Assembly: GCA_038049695.1 (NCBI GenBank)
Contig: CP142451.1
Location: 70,448,001-70,512,000, forward strand
Length of the DNA stretch: 64,000 nt
Direction of reading: 5' to 3'
Origin: Cinnamomum chago
Taxonomy: Eukaryota > Streptophyta > Magnoliopsida > Laurales > Lauraceae
Part shown: one piece after another, positions 25,163 to 37,780 of the stretch
How the letters are laid out: the number at the start of each line of letters is the position of its first letter
Position numbering within the stretch: position 1 is the first letter of the stretch
Program-made: the position numbers and the translations under genes
The notes under the pieces: model-generated
What the model was told of the DNA's origin: nothing
The model's input: only the letters and a program-made list of their open reading frames with translations
Database searches by the model: none

Positions 25163-26143
25163 ATGGCTACACAAAGTAGCTCACAAGGTCCTCGTTTTGA
25201 TAAGTCAAACTCGAAGAACATGAAATGGACAACTAGGCAAGATGAAATGTTCATCAACTTTATGCGCGGACAATGCAAAGAAGGAAAGTCCATACCCGGC
25301 CGGTGGGTTCACCGCAGAGGGATTGAATGAAATAACAAAACAAATGAAAACACATTTTAGCACAGATTTCAATAAAGATAAATTGAAAAATCATTTAAAA
25401 TCATTTAAAAAAATGGTATAGTATGATGAAAACTCTACTTAATTTGAGTGGTTTTGGATGGAATGAGGAAAATAAGATGGTGACGGGCCTGACGGCTGAA
25501 GATGGAGTATGGGATGACTATATAGTGGTGAGATTTTTTTGATAAATAAATTATATAATCATCATGTAATAGTTAGGTACAAATTGATAATTTTGTTTGT
25601 ATCTATTACAGGCACACCCTAATACTGCAATGTATAGGTTGAAACGATTGCCAAACTATTTTCATCTAGCCGAAATATTCGGTGACACTCTGTTGTTGAC
25701 AGTAGCGCCGGATTCGCTTCGAATGATCCCCAGACTCCTCCACAAGACACTAGGGGTGTAGATGAACTTGACATCAATAATACACAAGATGAAGCCGAGG
25801 AAGATCATGTTTCCTCTATAAAAAGGCGTAATTCAGCTCTAGGAGGATCTTCTCGTCAGATGACAAGAAGACATAGTGTGGGGAGGCATTGATGGAAAGT
25901 GTTGGTCGAATGGAAAATGCAATAGATAGGTTTTCAAACACTGAAGATGCCACAATTACTAGAATGAGGACATGCTGGGAGGCACTCGATCCTCTAGATA
26001 TTGAAGAGAGTTTAAAATATAAGGCACTTGCATTTCTTGAGGGAGAGATGAAGGCTGCTACCTTCTTAGCATTGCCTTTGGAAAGTTGTAAGCGATGGCT
26101 ACTATCACAACTTGAACGATTGGCGCCTGACTTTAGGTCATGA
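25163..26143 (+). pseudogene. PIF/Harbinger ORF1, Myb/SANT-like DNA-binding protein
   Basis: Starts MATQSSSQGPRFDKSNSKNM and continues into a Myb/SANT-like trihelix (KWTTRQDEMFINFMRGQCKEGK). A frame change near 25300 leads to GGFTAEGLNEITKQMKTHFS and LKNHLKSFKKM, with an in-frame stop near 25420. A clean intron seems to lie between DDYIV and AHPNTAMYRLKR (about 25530-25610, GT...AG). The C-terminal part (25889-26143) reads MESVGRMENAIDRFSNTED...LERLAPDFRS and has the helical look of ORF1 tails. In this superfamily the protein binds the element ends and works with the transposase. Confidence 0.8.
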
Positions 26144-26422
26144 ATTAGTGGATGAATTAGACACTTTTTTATATTATTTTATTTTAAAAATCTTAGATTT
26201 GAAATGTGGATGATTATTTATTTTATGCACAAATGTGGATTGGTTTGGATTTGTTATATTTAGTTTATGATTTCAATTGAATTCACAATATTGTTTGATT
26301 TTATGATTATTTTAGGTGGATAAATATGATCTAATTATGTCTTGAATGTTGTTATTGGAATCATATGTGTGTTATATACCCAAAATGTTTGTGCTAATTA
26401 CATTTCATATTTTATAGGAAGA

Positions 26423-27777
26423 ATGGATAGAAAAGATATTTTGAGGATATTTGCAACTACAATTACTATAGTATCTCTGTTGTGGTACCAATACTCATAC
26501 TTTCTTAAAGATATAGTCCATGAGTCTTCGCTGGTGGAGATAGTTTTATTAGGGAGACGTTAAAATTGGAAATTCCTGCGAATGTTTTGATTTGTTTAGA
26601 ATGAACACTGCTTGTTTTATGCTCTTGGTGAATGAACTAAGGAGACAGAAGTTTATGAAAGATTCACGTCTTGTGAGTATAGAAGAGCAGCTAGCGATTT
26701 TCTCATTTACTATTGGCCATAGTTAAAGGAATTGAGTGATGCAGAATCGATTCCAACACTCAGGAGAAACAATTAACAGATACTTCAACCAAACATTAGA
26801 TGTTGTAATAAAGTTGAGTAAGTATTATATAAAACTATCAAATGTGGACATTCCACCAGAGATTGCAAACAATCCTATATTCTACCCATATTTCAAGGTA
26901 AGTTTTTAGAGAATTCATATTTACAGAAACCATTATAAGTGAATAATATATAGATAATTTAACAATTGCTTGATCCATGTACAAGATTGTGTTGGAGCAA
27001 TAGACGGAACACATATCCCTGCTTGGGTGAGGCTTAAGGACCAAGTTCGATATCGTAATAGGAAAGGCTCATTATTTCAAAATGTTATGGCTGTGGTTTT
27101 GTTCGACTTGAAGTTTCAATATCTTTTTGATGGGTGGGAAGGGTCAGCTTCAGATGCTAAGATTCTTTAAGATTCGATTTGGAAGCGGCCTCATAATAAA
27201 TTTCATGTTTCAATTGGTAATATATTCTGTTTTTTTTTTATATTAAAAACGTATTTTTATTATTTTGAGTACAATATTAACCAGTGGGTATGTGTTTTTA
27301 GGCAAATACTATTTGGTTGATGCTAGTTATGAGAATACACGTGGTTTTTTAGCTCCTTTTCGCGGTGTTCGTTATCATCTTAAACAATGGTCAACTACAC
27401 ACGCACCTAGAACAGGACCAGAGTTATTCAACTTGTGTCATTCGAAACTACGAAATATAGTTGAGAGAACATTTGCAGCATTAAAGCAACGTTTTGTGAT
27501 ACTCCAAGTCGCTCCACGATACCCTATCAAGACACATGCGAAGCTAGTCTTGGCGTGTTGTGTTTTGCATAACTTCATCCGACAATGGAATCTAGAGGAT
27601 GCGATATTTGGTGAGGCAATAAATGAGACATTAGAAGATGTGGATACGGGTGATGAACTAAATGATAACCAACCTGAAAATAATGTTCTAGGACCTAATG
27701 ATGCAGATAGGAATTATATGATTAAATTGCGAGAAAGTATAGCAGAAGAAATGTGGGCTGCAAGGGGTGGTTCTTGA
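26423..27777 (+). pseudogene. PIF/Harbinger transposase (DDE), broken
   Basis: The likely start is MDRKDILRIFATTI at 26423. An HTH-like segment (NRFQHSGETINRYFNQTLDVVIKL) precedes an intron (about 26897-26983). The catalytic domain follows: DCVGAIDGTHIPAWV (first Asp, near 26985-27010), LFDGWEGSASDAKIL (second Asp, near 27130-27165), and after a second intron (about 27216-27301) IVERTFAALKQRF (Glu, near 27459). The C-terminus is EEMWAARGGS and stops at 27777. Breaks are seen near 26563 (stop), 26725 (stop) and 27168 (stop). The reaction is cut-and-paste with TAA/TTA duplication. Confidence 0.87.
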
Positions 27778-28715
27778 TTTTTTTTCCTTTTCTTTATAAG
27801 AGTTTATAACATTGTCTTAGTTATTATATTTGAGGTTTAACATTGACTTTTGAGTATATGAGATTCATATATACTAATACTAGTTTATTATATGTTTTGT
27901 TAATATTGACTTGCATGGAGATATGTTTTATTTTTTTTATAATTGCATTTAAATTATTGAAGAGTTATGGTCGTGTATAACTTGAAATTCAAAGTTCGAA
28001 GGGACATCAAGATTATTTATGAAATAATTTAAAATATAACAGGTACTTTTGTAGCTTGAAAATATTTAGACTATCTTCTCATTAAGGGGACTCCCCCCCC
28101 GACAATTTTAAGGGTTGGTTTGGTAATTTAAATTGATTTACAACATACTTTTGAATTTCAGCTATTAGACTTCTAATTTAGCTTGTTTTGGGTCCCATCA
28201 CTTTATTTTGCCACTTATTCAATAAAAATGATAACATCTCATCCATGGATTATAATCTAATTAATATATAATAAATGTGCCCCATCATTTTAATCATATG
28301 TGCACTAGTGATAATGGTTCTTAATTTGTTCAATATATAATGTGGCCTCATCAATTCAATCATATGTCCACTTGTGATAAGGGGCCTTAGTTTATTCAAT
28401 AAAGTGGGCCCCATTTATTCAAATGAGTCTTAGTTTGTCAGATATCAAGAAACGGGCCCCACTTGATACACTCATACTTCTTAGTCATTACTAACTTTCA
28501 TAGGCCTCATATTAAGTAGGTTGTTTATTTTTCATGGATTCTGGTGTTCAACACCAAACATGGATCGAAGAAATCATCAGTGTTTCCACATTTACTACCA
28601 AACATAGAATGCAAGGAATCCTTAGCTATATAAATCCTCAGCAAAGATTATCCTTTTTTAGAGGTAGACAGGAATCCTAAATCCAGCATATTCCTATCCC
28701 GTTACCAAACGTGCC
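27778..28715. other. 3' flank of the Harbinger transposase inside the element
   Basis: AT-rich non-coding sequence running to the right terminal inverted repeat, with GGCCCCA-rich subterminal words near 28270-28460. No gene is seen. Confidence 0.6.
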
Positions 28716-30511
28716 TAAGGATATCTTTGAAGTGAAAAATCACCCCTTGATTTTTTTTCTGGATTTTGAGAAAATTGCAAAAAAAACAATAACCATTGGA
28801 TCACACATCTACAGATGGTATGAATCATCTTGTTTACCAACCTTGGAACTCTATTAAAAAAATCCTCTTTAAGGATATGTTGGATCCAAGAGAACAAGGG
28901 AGTTTTTTAAATAGGGGATTGCTCATTGTTTACGTGCCCTAAAAGAAATCTTTTGAAAAAGCCTTAATATATCCTCAATGGGTTTTCGTATAAAGAGCCA
29001 ACAATGTCCCCACTCCCTCCAATTGTTGGCTCTATCAACATGCGTTTTTTTATTCTCATAATAAAAAACATGCGTTTTAACATGTAATGAAATACGGTAG
29101 TATACCCAACTTCTATCATAGTGAGACTTGGGCACGTTTTACTTTTGATCAATATATGATAGTGAAACATGGGTGGAGCCAACACTTCGTACAATCATTT
29201 TGACGGCTTGGATTTTAATAGCACTGAGAATATATTAAGTCCTTACTACATGATTCTCTAATTCTCTATTTCACCACCAGGTGATACATCCTAGGGGTGA
29301 TTTGTCTTTTATACATGGGATATGAAAATAAGATTTACACATGTAGATTTTTCACATTTACATCATCATCATCATAATCATCATGATGACTATCAAAGAC
29401 ATAAATTATGCGTCTCCATTCCGATCTACCCTGAGCTAAATCTTGAGATAAATTACACTTATTCAAATATAACTTTACTACCTCTATGCACGTCTTCTAT
29501 AGCCCACCGTTTTCCCATAGGGGGCCATCCATTTTCCACATTTACATGCGTAAATATATTATCATGTTTGTTCATAAACATAATTTTCACATGAGTAAAT
29601 GATATTGGGGCAGAAACAGAAAAAAGCAAGAAAGGATTTATACTAGTTTTTGTACAATTTAGTGGCATATAGGACCCTCAAACTTCTGTTGGAGGAAATA
29701 GTGGGTCTTAAATACAATGAATGATTTAGATCATGAATTTGGAGCCCAATAAAAGTGCATAAATTTGAAAGTCGGATTAAGTCGTGTTCTTCATTTTTAA
29801 ATTATATTTCTCAAAATTCATGAGGATCTAAGATATTGAACTTCACACATTGGGGTTTCTCATATCTACGAGAATATTTAATGGTTTAGATTGTAACTTG
29901 GGGCTGATAAAAATGCAAATAGTCAAAAAGTATGATCTAGATTCTAAATGTTTTTGTACTTTTCATATGTTTCTCGAAATTCGAGAGAATCTAATAGATG
30001 AAAACTCACATCTCATGAATGGTTTGGATCATCAATTAGGGCCTCTAGCAAGAAGAATAGAAAATTAGATTTATTTGTTTTTTTGGAACTTTCTATGCAC
30101 ATCTTAAAAACAATGAAGATTTAATACATGAAACAACATGACTTGGTGCAAATTAGTTCAATGCAAAATTTGAACGGTTCAATTTACAGTTTTAGGGGCC
30201 ATAGGACGGAATATGTTGATGGGATTTAATCTCGTCACCCATTGCAGGCAGAAATAAGCATCCCAAATTTACTTGAGCCTTTTGAGGTAGGAGGTTGAGA
30301 TGTGTGAAAATCATAGGCTTGAAGGGTGCAAACAGCCGACCCCTTAATCCCTCATAGTTGTATGTTTGAGTCCAAATTCTTCGAGGGCTGGGTTCAAAGA
30401 ATCTCTACCATCATTTATGAACATCATAAGAGTTCACCTTTACAATTAAAAGCACTCAAAATCAATATCCTACATTTGATCTCATCATACCACATGATTT
30501 GAATAAATGAA
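28716..30511. other. Intergenic, no gene seen
   Basis: AT-rich, with a CATCAT-rich microsatellite near 29352-29375. Short frames here show no recognisable motif. Confidence 0.5.
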
Positions 30512-30936
30512 AGGGAAATTCTCAAATAAGGACTTAAGCTTTTGCTTTATTTCAAAAAATGACACAAGTTTACTAACTTTTTAAATTAGGGCCTAAGTTT
30601 TCCATTAAGGACGTCCGTTTATTTAAAGCCATATCATGCTTCCAATAATCACGACATGTTTCTAATTGCCTTGGGGGATCATTTGATCACTGTGAGGATG
30701 CTGGTGAAAGAAAGGATGAGAAGACGAAGGAAATGAATGAAGATTTATTTTAAATAAGGTTAATTTAGATATTTTAAAAAATTAAGAGAAAAGTCACAGG
30801 GAAATACCTTTAAATGGTTGAATGTCCGTACTTTGAAAACTTACTGAAAAACTTATGCTCAATTTGAAAAGTTTTGAAACTTGTCTCCTCCTTTGAAATA
30901 AGATAAACACATAAGGTCTTATTTGAGATTCTCCCT
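30512..30936. mobile_element. MITE-like element with roughly 25-bp inverted ends
   Basis: The left end AGGGAAATTCTCAAATAAGG and the right end, read in reverse as AGGGAGAATCTCAAATAAGA, form imperfect inverted repeats about 425 bp apart with no coding sequence between. The second unit of the duplication keeps the right end (about 31384-31410), but its left end is unclear. I cannot assign a superfamily because no clear target duplication is visible. Confidence 0.6.
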
Positions 30937-31436
30937 AAAAAAAAAGGGTTAAATTTCATAATTATAATTTATGCAATTTCTAAAAGAGGACACGAGTTTA
31001 AATACTTTTTAAATCAGGGCCTAAGTTTTTCAGTAAGGACATCCGTTCATTTAAATATATTTTCCAACAAAGGTTCCCTTTATTTTTTAAAAATATACCC
31101 ACAACCATATCATACTTCCAACAATCACTACATGCCACCAATTGCCATGGGGATCGTTTGATCATTGTGAGGATGCTGGTGAAAGAAAGGATGAGAAGAC
31201 GAAGGAAATGAATGTTGGTTTGTTTTAAATAAGGTTAATTGGGGTATTTTAAAAAATTAAGGAAAAAGTCACTAAAAATACCTTTAAATAGTTGGATGAC
31301 CTTATTTTGAAAACTTACTGAAAAACTTTTGCCCAATTTGAAAAGTTTTGAAATTGTCTCCTTTTTTAAAATAAGATAATAATGTAAGATCTTATTTGAA
31401 ATTCTCCCTAAAGAAAAAAGGGTTAAATTGCATAAT
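30512..31436. repeat. 474-bp tandem duplication containing a MITE-like element
   Basis: Two copies follow each other with a period of 474 bp, measured at GGGTTAAATT (30946 and 31420). Shared phrases include GGGCCTAAGTTTT, GAGGATGCTGGTGAAAGAAAGGATG and AAGAGGTTAA-like stretches. The copies are diverged, so the duplication is old. Confidence 0.85.
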
Positions 31437-34400
31437 TTAAATATGACCAATTTGACAAAAGAAACTTTTGTCGGAGTGTAATTTCTCCACACATAGAAGA
31501 TATAGAAATTGAATATATAGAAATCGAACATGACTAGTTCACGTCATAAGTGATTAAAATGAAATTCCAAGGCCAATATAGAAAAAAACAACCATCAAAC
31601 AGCCAACCATATGCTATAAAATGAATTAAGGGAACATGGAAAACAAATATCAAGCCATCACTCTAATAATTAAAATCTAAAAAAATTAACATCTCAGTTG
31701 TATTACTACCTTCTATATATCCTTCTCCCCACATATCCCATCATTGCCTCTTTATTAAATAAAACTTTTGCAGAGCTCATTTGACCGTGAATATCTATTT
31801 ATTTAATTACTATATTCTTAGGCGAACAAACAGGCTGTCTATTTATCATACTAGTGGAGCCCTGCACGTGCAAGGAACACAATCTTTCAGTGTGATAATC
31901 TGGAAAAATAAAGTCATTGAAAAACTCAATATTAACAATCCCAATGGAGAATGACCAGTTTACATATAGCTCATTTTTTTGGCAAATTAAGCAATTTACA
32001 ATCACTAATTGTTCTTATGAAATTCAGTAGAAGCTTCAATAGAAAAAAGTAAGAAGAAGATGGAATAACAAGATATATGGAAGGAAACTAACTGAAAAGA
32101 AGTTGAAAACCAACCTTTTCTGGCCATGCATAATTAGGCAAAACACTCACCAATTTCAATATAGATCGATAGTCCGGCCTATTTCCCATTAAAATTTGTC
32201 TAAAACCTAGCGCCAAATACATACAAAATTCATGTTGAGAAGCACTAAATGACAGTAATACCAATACAAAGAAATTTGGATATCAAGGAAAGAAACAAGA
32301 TTGATATGTCAAGATGAAGGCCAGAGCAACAACTTAAAAAGCTTTCTTGAATTAAGATGACACCACTACCAAATTTTGAACCATGTACATTTGTGGCATT
32401 TCTGTTAGCTTTTTATGTATTATAAATCAGTTCTGTTACATTCTAATTTTGTAGTAAGTGAATCTTTGAAACAAATATCATAATTTGAAGCAAGAGAACC
32501 AACTACAAAGAGATCTTTAGGCATGCACTCTCAGGCACTCTCAGGGTGGGCACAACTACTTCCTTCAAACTTTCTAAGAAAATTTAATGAAAAATTTATT
32601 ATCCTAGCATTATAGTAATGTGGTTGCAATGTTGGATATGAATCAAGTCCAAGAGTAATACTGGTTTGACCTAAGATGATGCATTGGATGAAGCATGCAA
32701 AATCATAAAGAAAGACAATTAGCACTCTTAAACACAGTTTAGCAGGTAGAATGATAATGAAGGAATGCATGTTACCAGAATTGCCTAAAACAAAAAAAAC
32801 AAGGGCCCTAAAGCAATCTCTTCAAATCAACATAAGAGGGTGGATCTAAAAACATGAGTCGGCATATCAAAATGATGGGTTCCATTGCATCATACTCATA
32901 AAAACTTGAAAGGAAAAATAAAATACCTTATCATAATTCAAGAAATAATAAGACAAGCCATTAACCACTTGCATTGGATGTTGGTTTGATATATAGTAAT
33001 AAAATTTAAAAGAAAACCAACTTACATGGAATGAAAAAAATCAAGAAAAGGCTTACATGACAAAAATCTGCAAACGCTTGCATATTCAAAAAAAAAACTT
33101 TCATGACACCTCGATTATCTGGCTACTAAGAAAATGAAGCATCTAAATAGACCTTAAGCCTCTCCACAACATCTCTATATCTTTGGCCAGTGCACCACAC
33201 GTCAATGAAATATCTTCCTCATTTCAACCCACTAATGTCACCCAAGTCCTCATCACTAAGCATGAAAACACCATCTTTCTTAGTAAATGGGATATATATA
33301 TATCCAGTATTTCTTTTTCTGATCTGACACAAGCATACTATCAAACCACATAAAATATTTTTCTATATTTTTTAGAGTGACTATTTGGTTAGATCTACTC
33401 TTGCATAGTTTTTTGTATCGATTGCGGATTTCTACTGCACCCTAACATATTTGTTAGTATATACAGGATTTCATAGTGAAATAAACTTTGCTGAAAGATT
33501 ATTAAAGAAGTGAGGGGTGAGAAACACGAGGTTATGAATGCAAAAGGGAACTTGACCATCGTGGGATTTGAGTTCCAGGGTGATGGATGAGCATTCATCT
33601 CTCATTTTTCCTCAAATCAATTTCCATTAAAAGAGAGGTTATTTGATTGTCATTTTTTAATATTCATGTATGATTTTACATTTTAACCACTAATGAAAAT
33701 CTGAAGCCCTATAACTCTTAGGAACTACAGGAACGATTTTCTGTCATTCCTTATAAAGTTTGATGCACTAAAATGTGTAACATGTTACAATTATTTTTTT
33801 TTCTTTTTTTTCCAGAAAGAGGGGAACGCATTAAAAGATTAAAAAACAATCATAAATGGGCCAAACCTTCTGCCAAAACCACTAATGTCAAAGATGACAT
33901 ACAAGATAATCAATCCACCAAGCTGGCTAATACAACAAAAAAAAAAAAAAAGCCCAACTGGTCACTACCTCTCCTGAATGTTAAAATTTTATTTCATTTC
34001 TAACATTGCTGGTCATTTTTGAATATTTAACTTTTCTTCATTTTTAACGGCTTATAAAAATTTAAAATAAATTTCACTATTTCAGTAACATAAAAAAAGG
34101 CCCAACATTAAAAAGAGATTTTCTATTGTCATAAAGTTCACTTTGTCGAATGTTGTTGGAGCACTAAATGTTTAAAATGTCACAATTCTATTTCACATAT
34201 TTCATTTCTAGCATTGAAAATTCAATGAAACGAAATACCAACCAACCAGAATAGTACCCAACTCATAGCTTTAAACGGATCAACAACAAATCACAAGGAT
34301 TCCAAGCAATCTTTGACATTCTCATATCTTTCTCTGACAAGCAAATCGTGTCTTTACAGGCATTAAGATCGAAGTTGAAATTTTCTACACATGAAAATCT

Positions 34401-34507
34401 CAATTGAAAATTTTCATTTGAGTTCTTGCAGCGAATGTACAAACTCTTCAAACACAACCCTTTACATGAACATTTGTGCTAAGCATTTCATTGAAATATA
34501 ATAATAC
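31437..34507. other. Intergenic, no gene seen
   Basis: About 3 kb of AT-rich sequence. No frame shows a known motif and I saw no terminal repeats. A short T-rich stretch (33790-33815) and an A run (33937-33952) are the only simple repeats of note. Confidence 0.5.
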
Positions 34508-34510
34508 TAA

Positions 34511-37055
34511 GCCCCTGTTTGGCATATCTATTTTTTGCCTCTAAACATCTATTTCTCTAAAGTGGACAGAGATTTTGAAATTTAGAGGTGTTTGGCAATG
34601 ATTTAGAGCCTCTGCACAATTTAGAGCAAAAGAGGCAAAGCCTCTAAAAAAGAAATGCCCCAAAAATAGCATGTAGAAATTAGAGGCAATGCCTCTAAAA
34701 AAGTAGAGGCGGAACCCATTTTTTCGGACAAAAATGCCCCTGATGCAAATTTATTTCCAACGAAAATCCTTTTGCATAAACCCTCGAAACCTCACAACTG
34801 TAGCTCTCTGCAACTGAAACGTTGGGTTCTCTTCTCTTCGTTCTGCAACGTGAAAGAGGCTGGAAGGGAGAACGCTCAGGGGAAGAGGTGCTTCGAAGGA
34901 GCAACGAAGAAAACTTACGCCCCAGGTATTCTTTTCTATCGCTCTCTCTCTCTCCCGATCTCTCGCTGTAAATCTGTATCGATCCCTCTCTCTCCCCCTA
35001 TTCTATCAATCCTTCTCTCTTTCTCTCTCCCTCTCTCTCTCTCTACCAGAATCCAAACATGTTCTCTCCAATATTTACAAAGATGGCGATGAATGTGGAT
35101 GTAGGCTTCCAGAACAGTAATCTCAAAAGCCTTTCTTTTCAGTTTGAATTGGCTACATCTTCTTCATTAAGTATATGATTGCGTGATTTTTACTTCTCCA
35201 GACCATTGGTTTTGATTATGTAATATGCGACTTTTCTCTTCCTTTGAATTCCTGGGTTATGACCATCTGCTTTGAATAATGCATCTAGTTATTGTTTTGA
35301 GACTAAAACTTCATGAAATATGTTTCGTTTACTTAGCTCTGATACACCCAAGAATTAATTTTTAGCTCTGATGCACCCAAGAATTAATTGAAGGGTTTAT
35401 ACCCCATTTTATGGTTGGGGATAGTGTAGTAAAGTGTTCTAGGGGAATTTGTTTATTCATGATAAAAACATCTAATGTTGGTTTAGTCCCTTTATATAGA
35501 AATCTGATGCTTTGAAAGTCTAGAAATCAGCTTTGAAAAACCACGACTGAAATCTCACTGCATAAATGCTCACTAAAAAAACCACTACACAAAGCCCACA
35601 ACAGAATAGCTCACTTGTCAAATTACCTCTGCATAGAACCCCATACAGAATTTAAGTTTCTATAGTGGTTATAGTGGGTTCTGTACATTATAAATTTCTT
35701 TAGCAGTCAGGTCATCTAGAGCTAGTTTGAGCATGGAAATCCACCATCTTTTTTTTTGGCAGCCTTTTAGATATTCGGGTTTTGTTTGCTTGTTTGAAGG
35801 TCTCATATTCTGGTTGAAGGACAGTCTGTTTTTGTATTTTGTTTGATTTTTTTTAATTATAACCTCTTTCATCAGGTATATATGTGTATGTAAGTTTAGT
35901 TTGGATTGCAGAGTCGAAAGCTTGAAGTTTTTTCTTTAGATGATAATGGTGATGATGAGTTGTGTTCAGGTCATGTGGTTGTGTCTCTTCTGTTTGGTAC
36001 ATGCATCTTGTTGTATTTTGAAGATTTCTAGTTTTGCAGCAGGTCAGTGGTTCGACAATGTAAAAAAAGTTGAATTCTATTAGGTAAATTATTGCCTTCA
36101 AATCTCAATATTGTTGATGACCTTTTATTGTGCTGGTGGTGGGTGTGTGCGCCTTTGTTATTAAATTATTTTCTTTCAAATGAGAGACTCACTCAGAAGA
36201 ATCAAGATACAGAACCCAATGAACATTTGGTGAGGTCCATTTCTCCTCAAGCTTTCTGCAAAGTGTTTTTTTTTTTTTTTTTGCTGTTAGTTTTTTGGGT
36301 AAGCATTGTTGGGTAGTTTTCTTTTGGGTTCTTCTTTCTTCTTTTTAAGTGTTTTGAGTTAATGAGTTGTTTTTTGGGGTTATAAAAGAGGAAGAATGCC
36401 AGAGATTTTCCCCCTCCACTCTGTAGCCTTTCTTCTGTTTGGTTGAGTATTTTATTTTCTTTTGGTCATTTTGTTATTGAGGTCTTTAGGGGGAAAATGA
36501 GAATATGGAAAAACTTTGTTAAGTTTTTTTTATGTATAAAGATGTTGTTTATTTGAACATAGTAGAATCTTCATCACAGTCAAAATATGCATGATAGCTT
36601 CTGATCAAAACAAAAATGCACAATTCCAAGCCAATTGACACCCTAGTTTGCAAGAGAGAATAGTTGGAAACTGTGTATTTTGATGATTTACATCCAAGTC
36701 AAAGGGTACCTTGTTAGATGTTCAGAATGGTACAAGGCTTTATACATAATATTAGTTTTCTCCAATATTTAAATCTTCATAATTATAATGTTATGGTATG
36801 TGTGTAGAGGGCATATTTTGATGAAAATGTGCATAAGTTTATTTTTTACATAATGACAGAAGTTACCCTTCTAAAAAAGAGGCAAACCCCTCTAAAAAGA
36901 GGTAAATAGAGGGCATACCAAACGGTCTATTTGAAGTAGATCCGTTCATAACCAACATGTTTTTTTGTTCTAGCCTCTTTTTTTTATAGCTCTTTTTTTA
37001 ATGGCTCTATTTTGAATAGTCTGTAAAAAAAAGAGTAGAGATGCCAAACAATGCC
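34511..37055. mobile_element. PIF/Harbinger-like element without transposase
   Basis: The ends GCCCCTGTTTGGCATATC (left) and, read in reverse, GGCATTGTTTGGCATCTC (right) are imperfect inverted repeats flanked by TAA (34508-34510 and 37056-37058). Subterminal words such as GCCTCTAAA recur on both sides. The interior has no transposase. It has a gene-like layout instead: a CT-rich leader (about 34937-35044), then ATGGCGATGAATG near 35083 with a short open frame. It is a non-autonomous relative and may carry a captured promoter or exon. Confidence 0.72.
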
Positions 37056-37058
37056 TAA

Positions 37059-37743
37059 GTGGGGCCCACAGATGTGTTGTTCTCTTTGATTATATATATA
37101 GATATAATATAATATAATAATACTGAGTGGGGCCCACATATTTGTAGAGAAAAAGCATGACAAGTTCTTATACTAAGTGGGGCCCACAAATGTGAAGTTC
37201 TCTTTCATTATATATATAATATAATAATACTAAGTGGGGCCCACAGATGTGTAGATGTAGAGAAAAAGCATGACAAGTTCTTCTACTAAGTAGGGCCCAT
37301 AGATGTGTAGTTCTCTTTTATTTTATTTATAATAATAATAATACTAAGTGGGGCCTACAGATGTTTTAATAATACTAAGTGGGGCCGACAAATGTGTAGA
37401 GAAAAAGCATGACAAGTTCTTCTACTAAGTGGTATAATATAATAATACTAAGTGGGGCCCACAGATGTGTAGATGTAGAGAAAAAGCTTGACAAGTTCTT
37501 CTACTAAGTGGGGCCCACAGATGTGTAGTACTCTTTTATTTGATACATGTATATAATATAATAATACTAAGTGGGGCCCACAAATGTTATAATAATACTA
37601 AGTGGGGCCCACAGATATGTAGTTCTCTTGTATTATATATATAATATAATAATACTAAGTAGGGCCCACAGATGTGTAGATGTAGAGAAAAAACATGACA
37701 AGTTCTTCTACTAAGTGGGGCCCACAGATGTGCAGTTCTCTTT

Positions 37744-37780
<37 letters not shown>

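Larger units (their letters stand above)
22278..28715 (+). mobile_element. PIF/Harbinger transposon, autonomous type, decayed
   Basis: Inverted ends GGCACGTTTGGTAAC (left, with one extra leading G) and GTTACCAAACGTGCC (right) are flanked by the 3-bp duplication TAA (22275-22277 and 28716-28718), as PIF/Harbinger elements make. Both family genes are inside on the plus strand: a Myb/SANT-like DNA-binding protein (25163-26143) and a DDE transposase (26423-27777). About 2.9 kb of non-coding sequence precedes the first gene, including a 38-base C run and a (CT)n tract. Both genes have frame breaks, so self-mobilisation is unlikely now. Confidence 0.88.

Noticed and set aside
33773-34003. Lys/Asn-rich frame near a T-rich tract as a gene
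   Set aside because: Composition follows the AT-rich sequence, and no motif or splice structure is visible.
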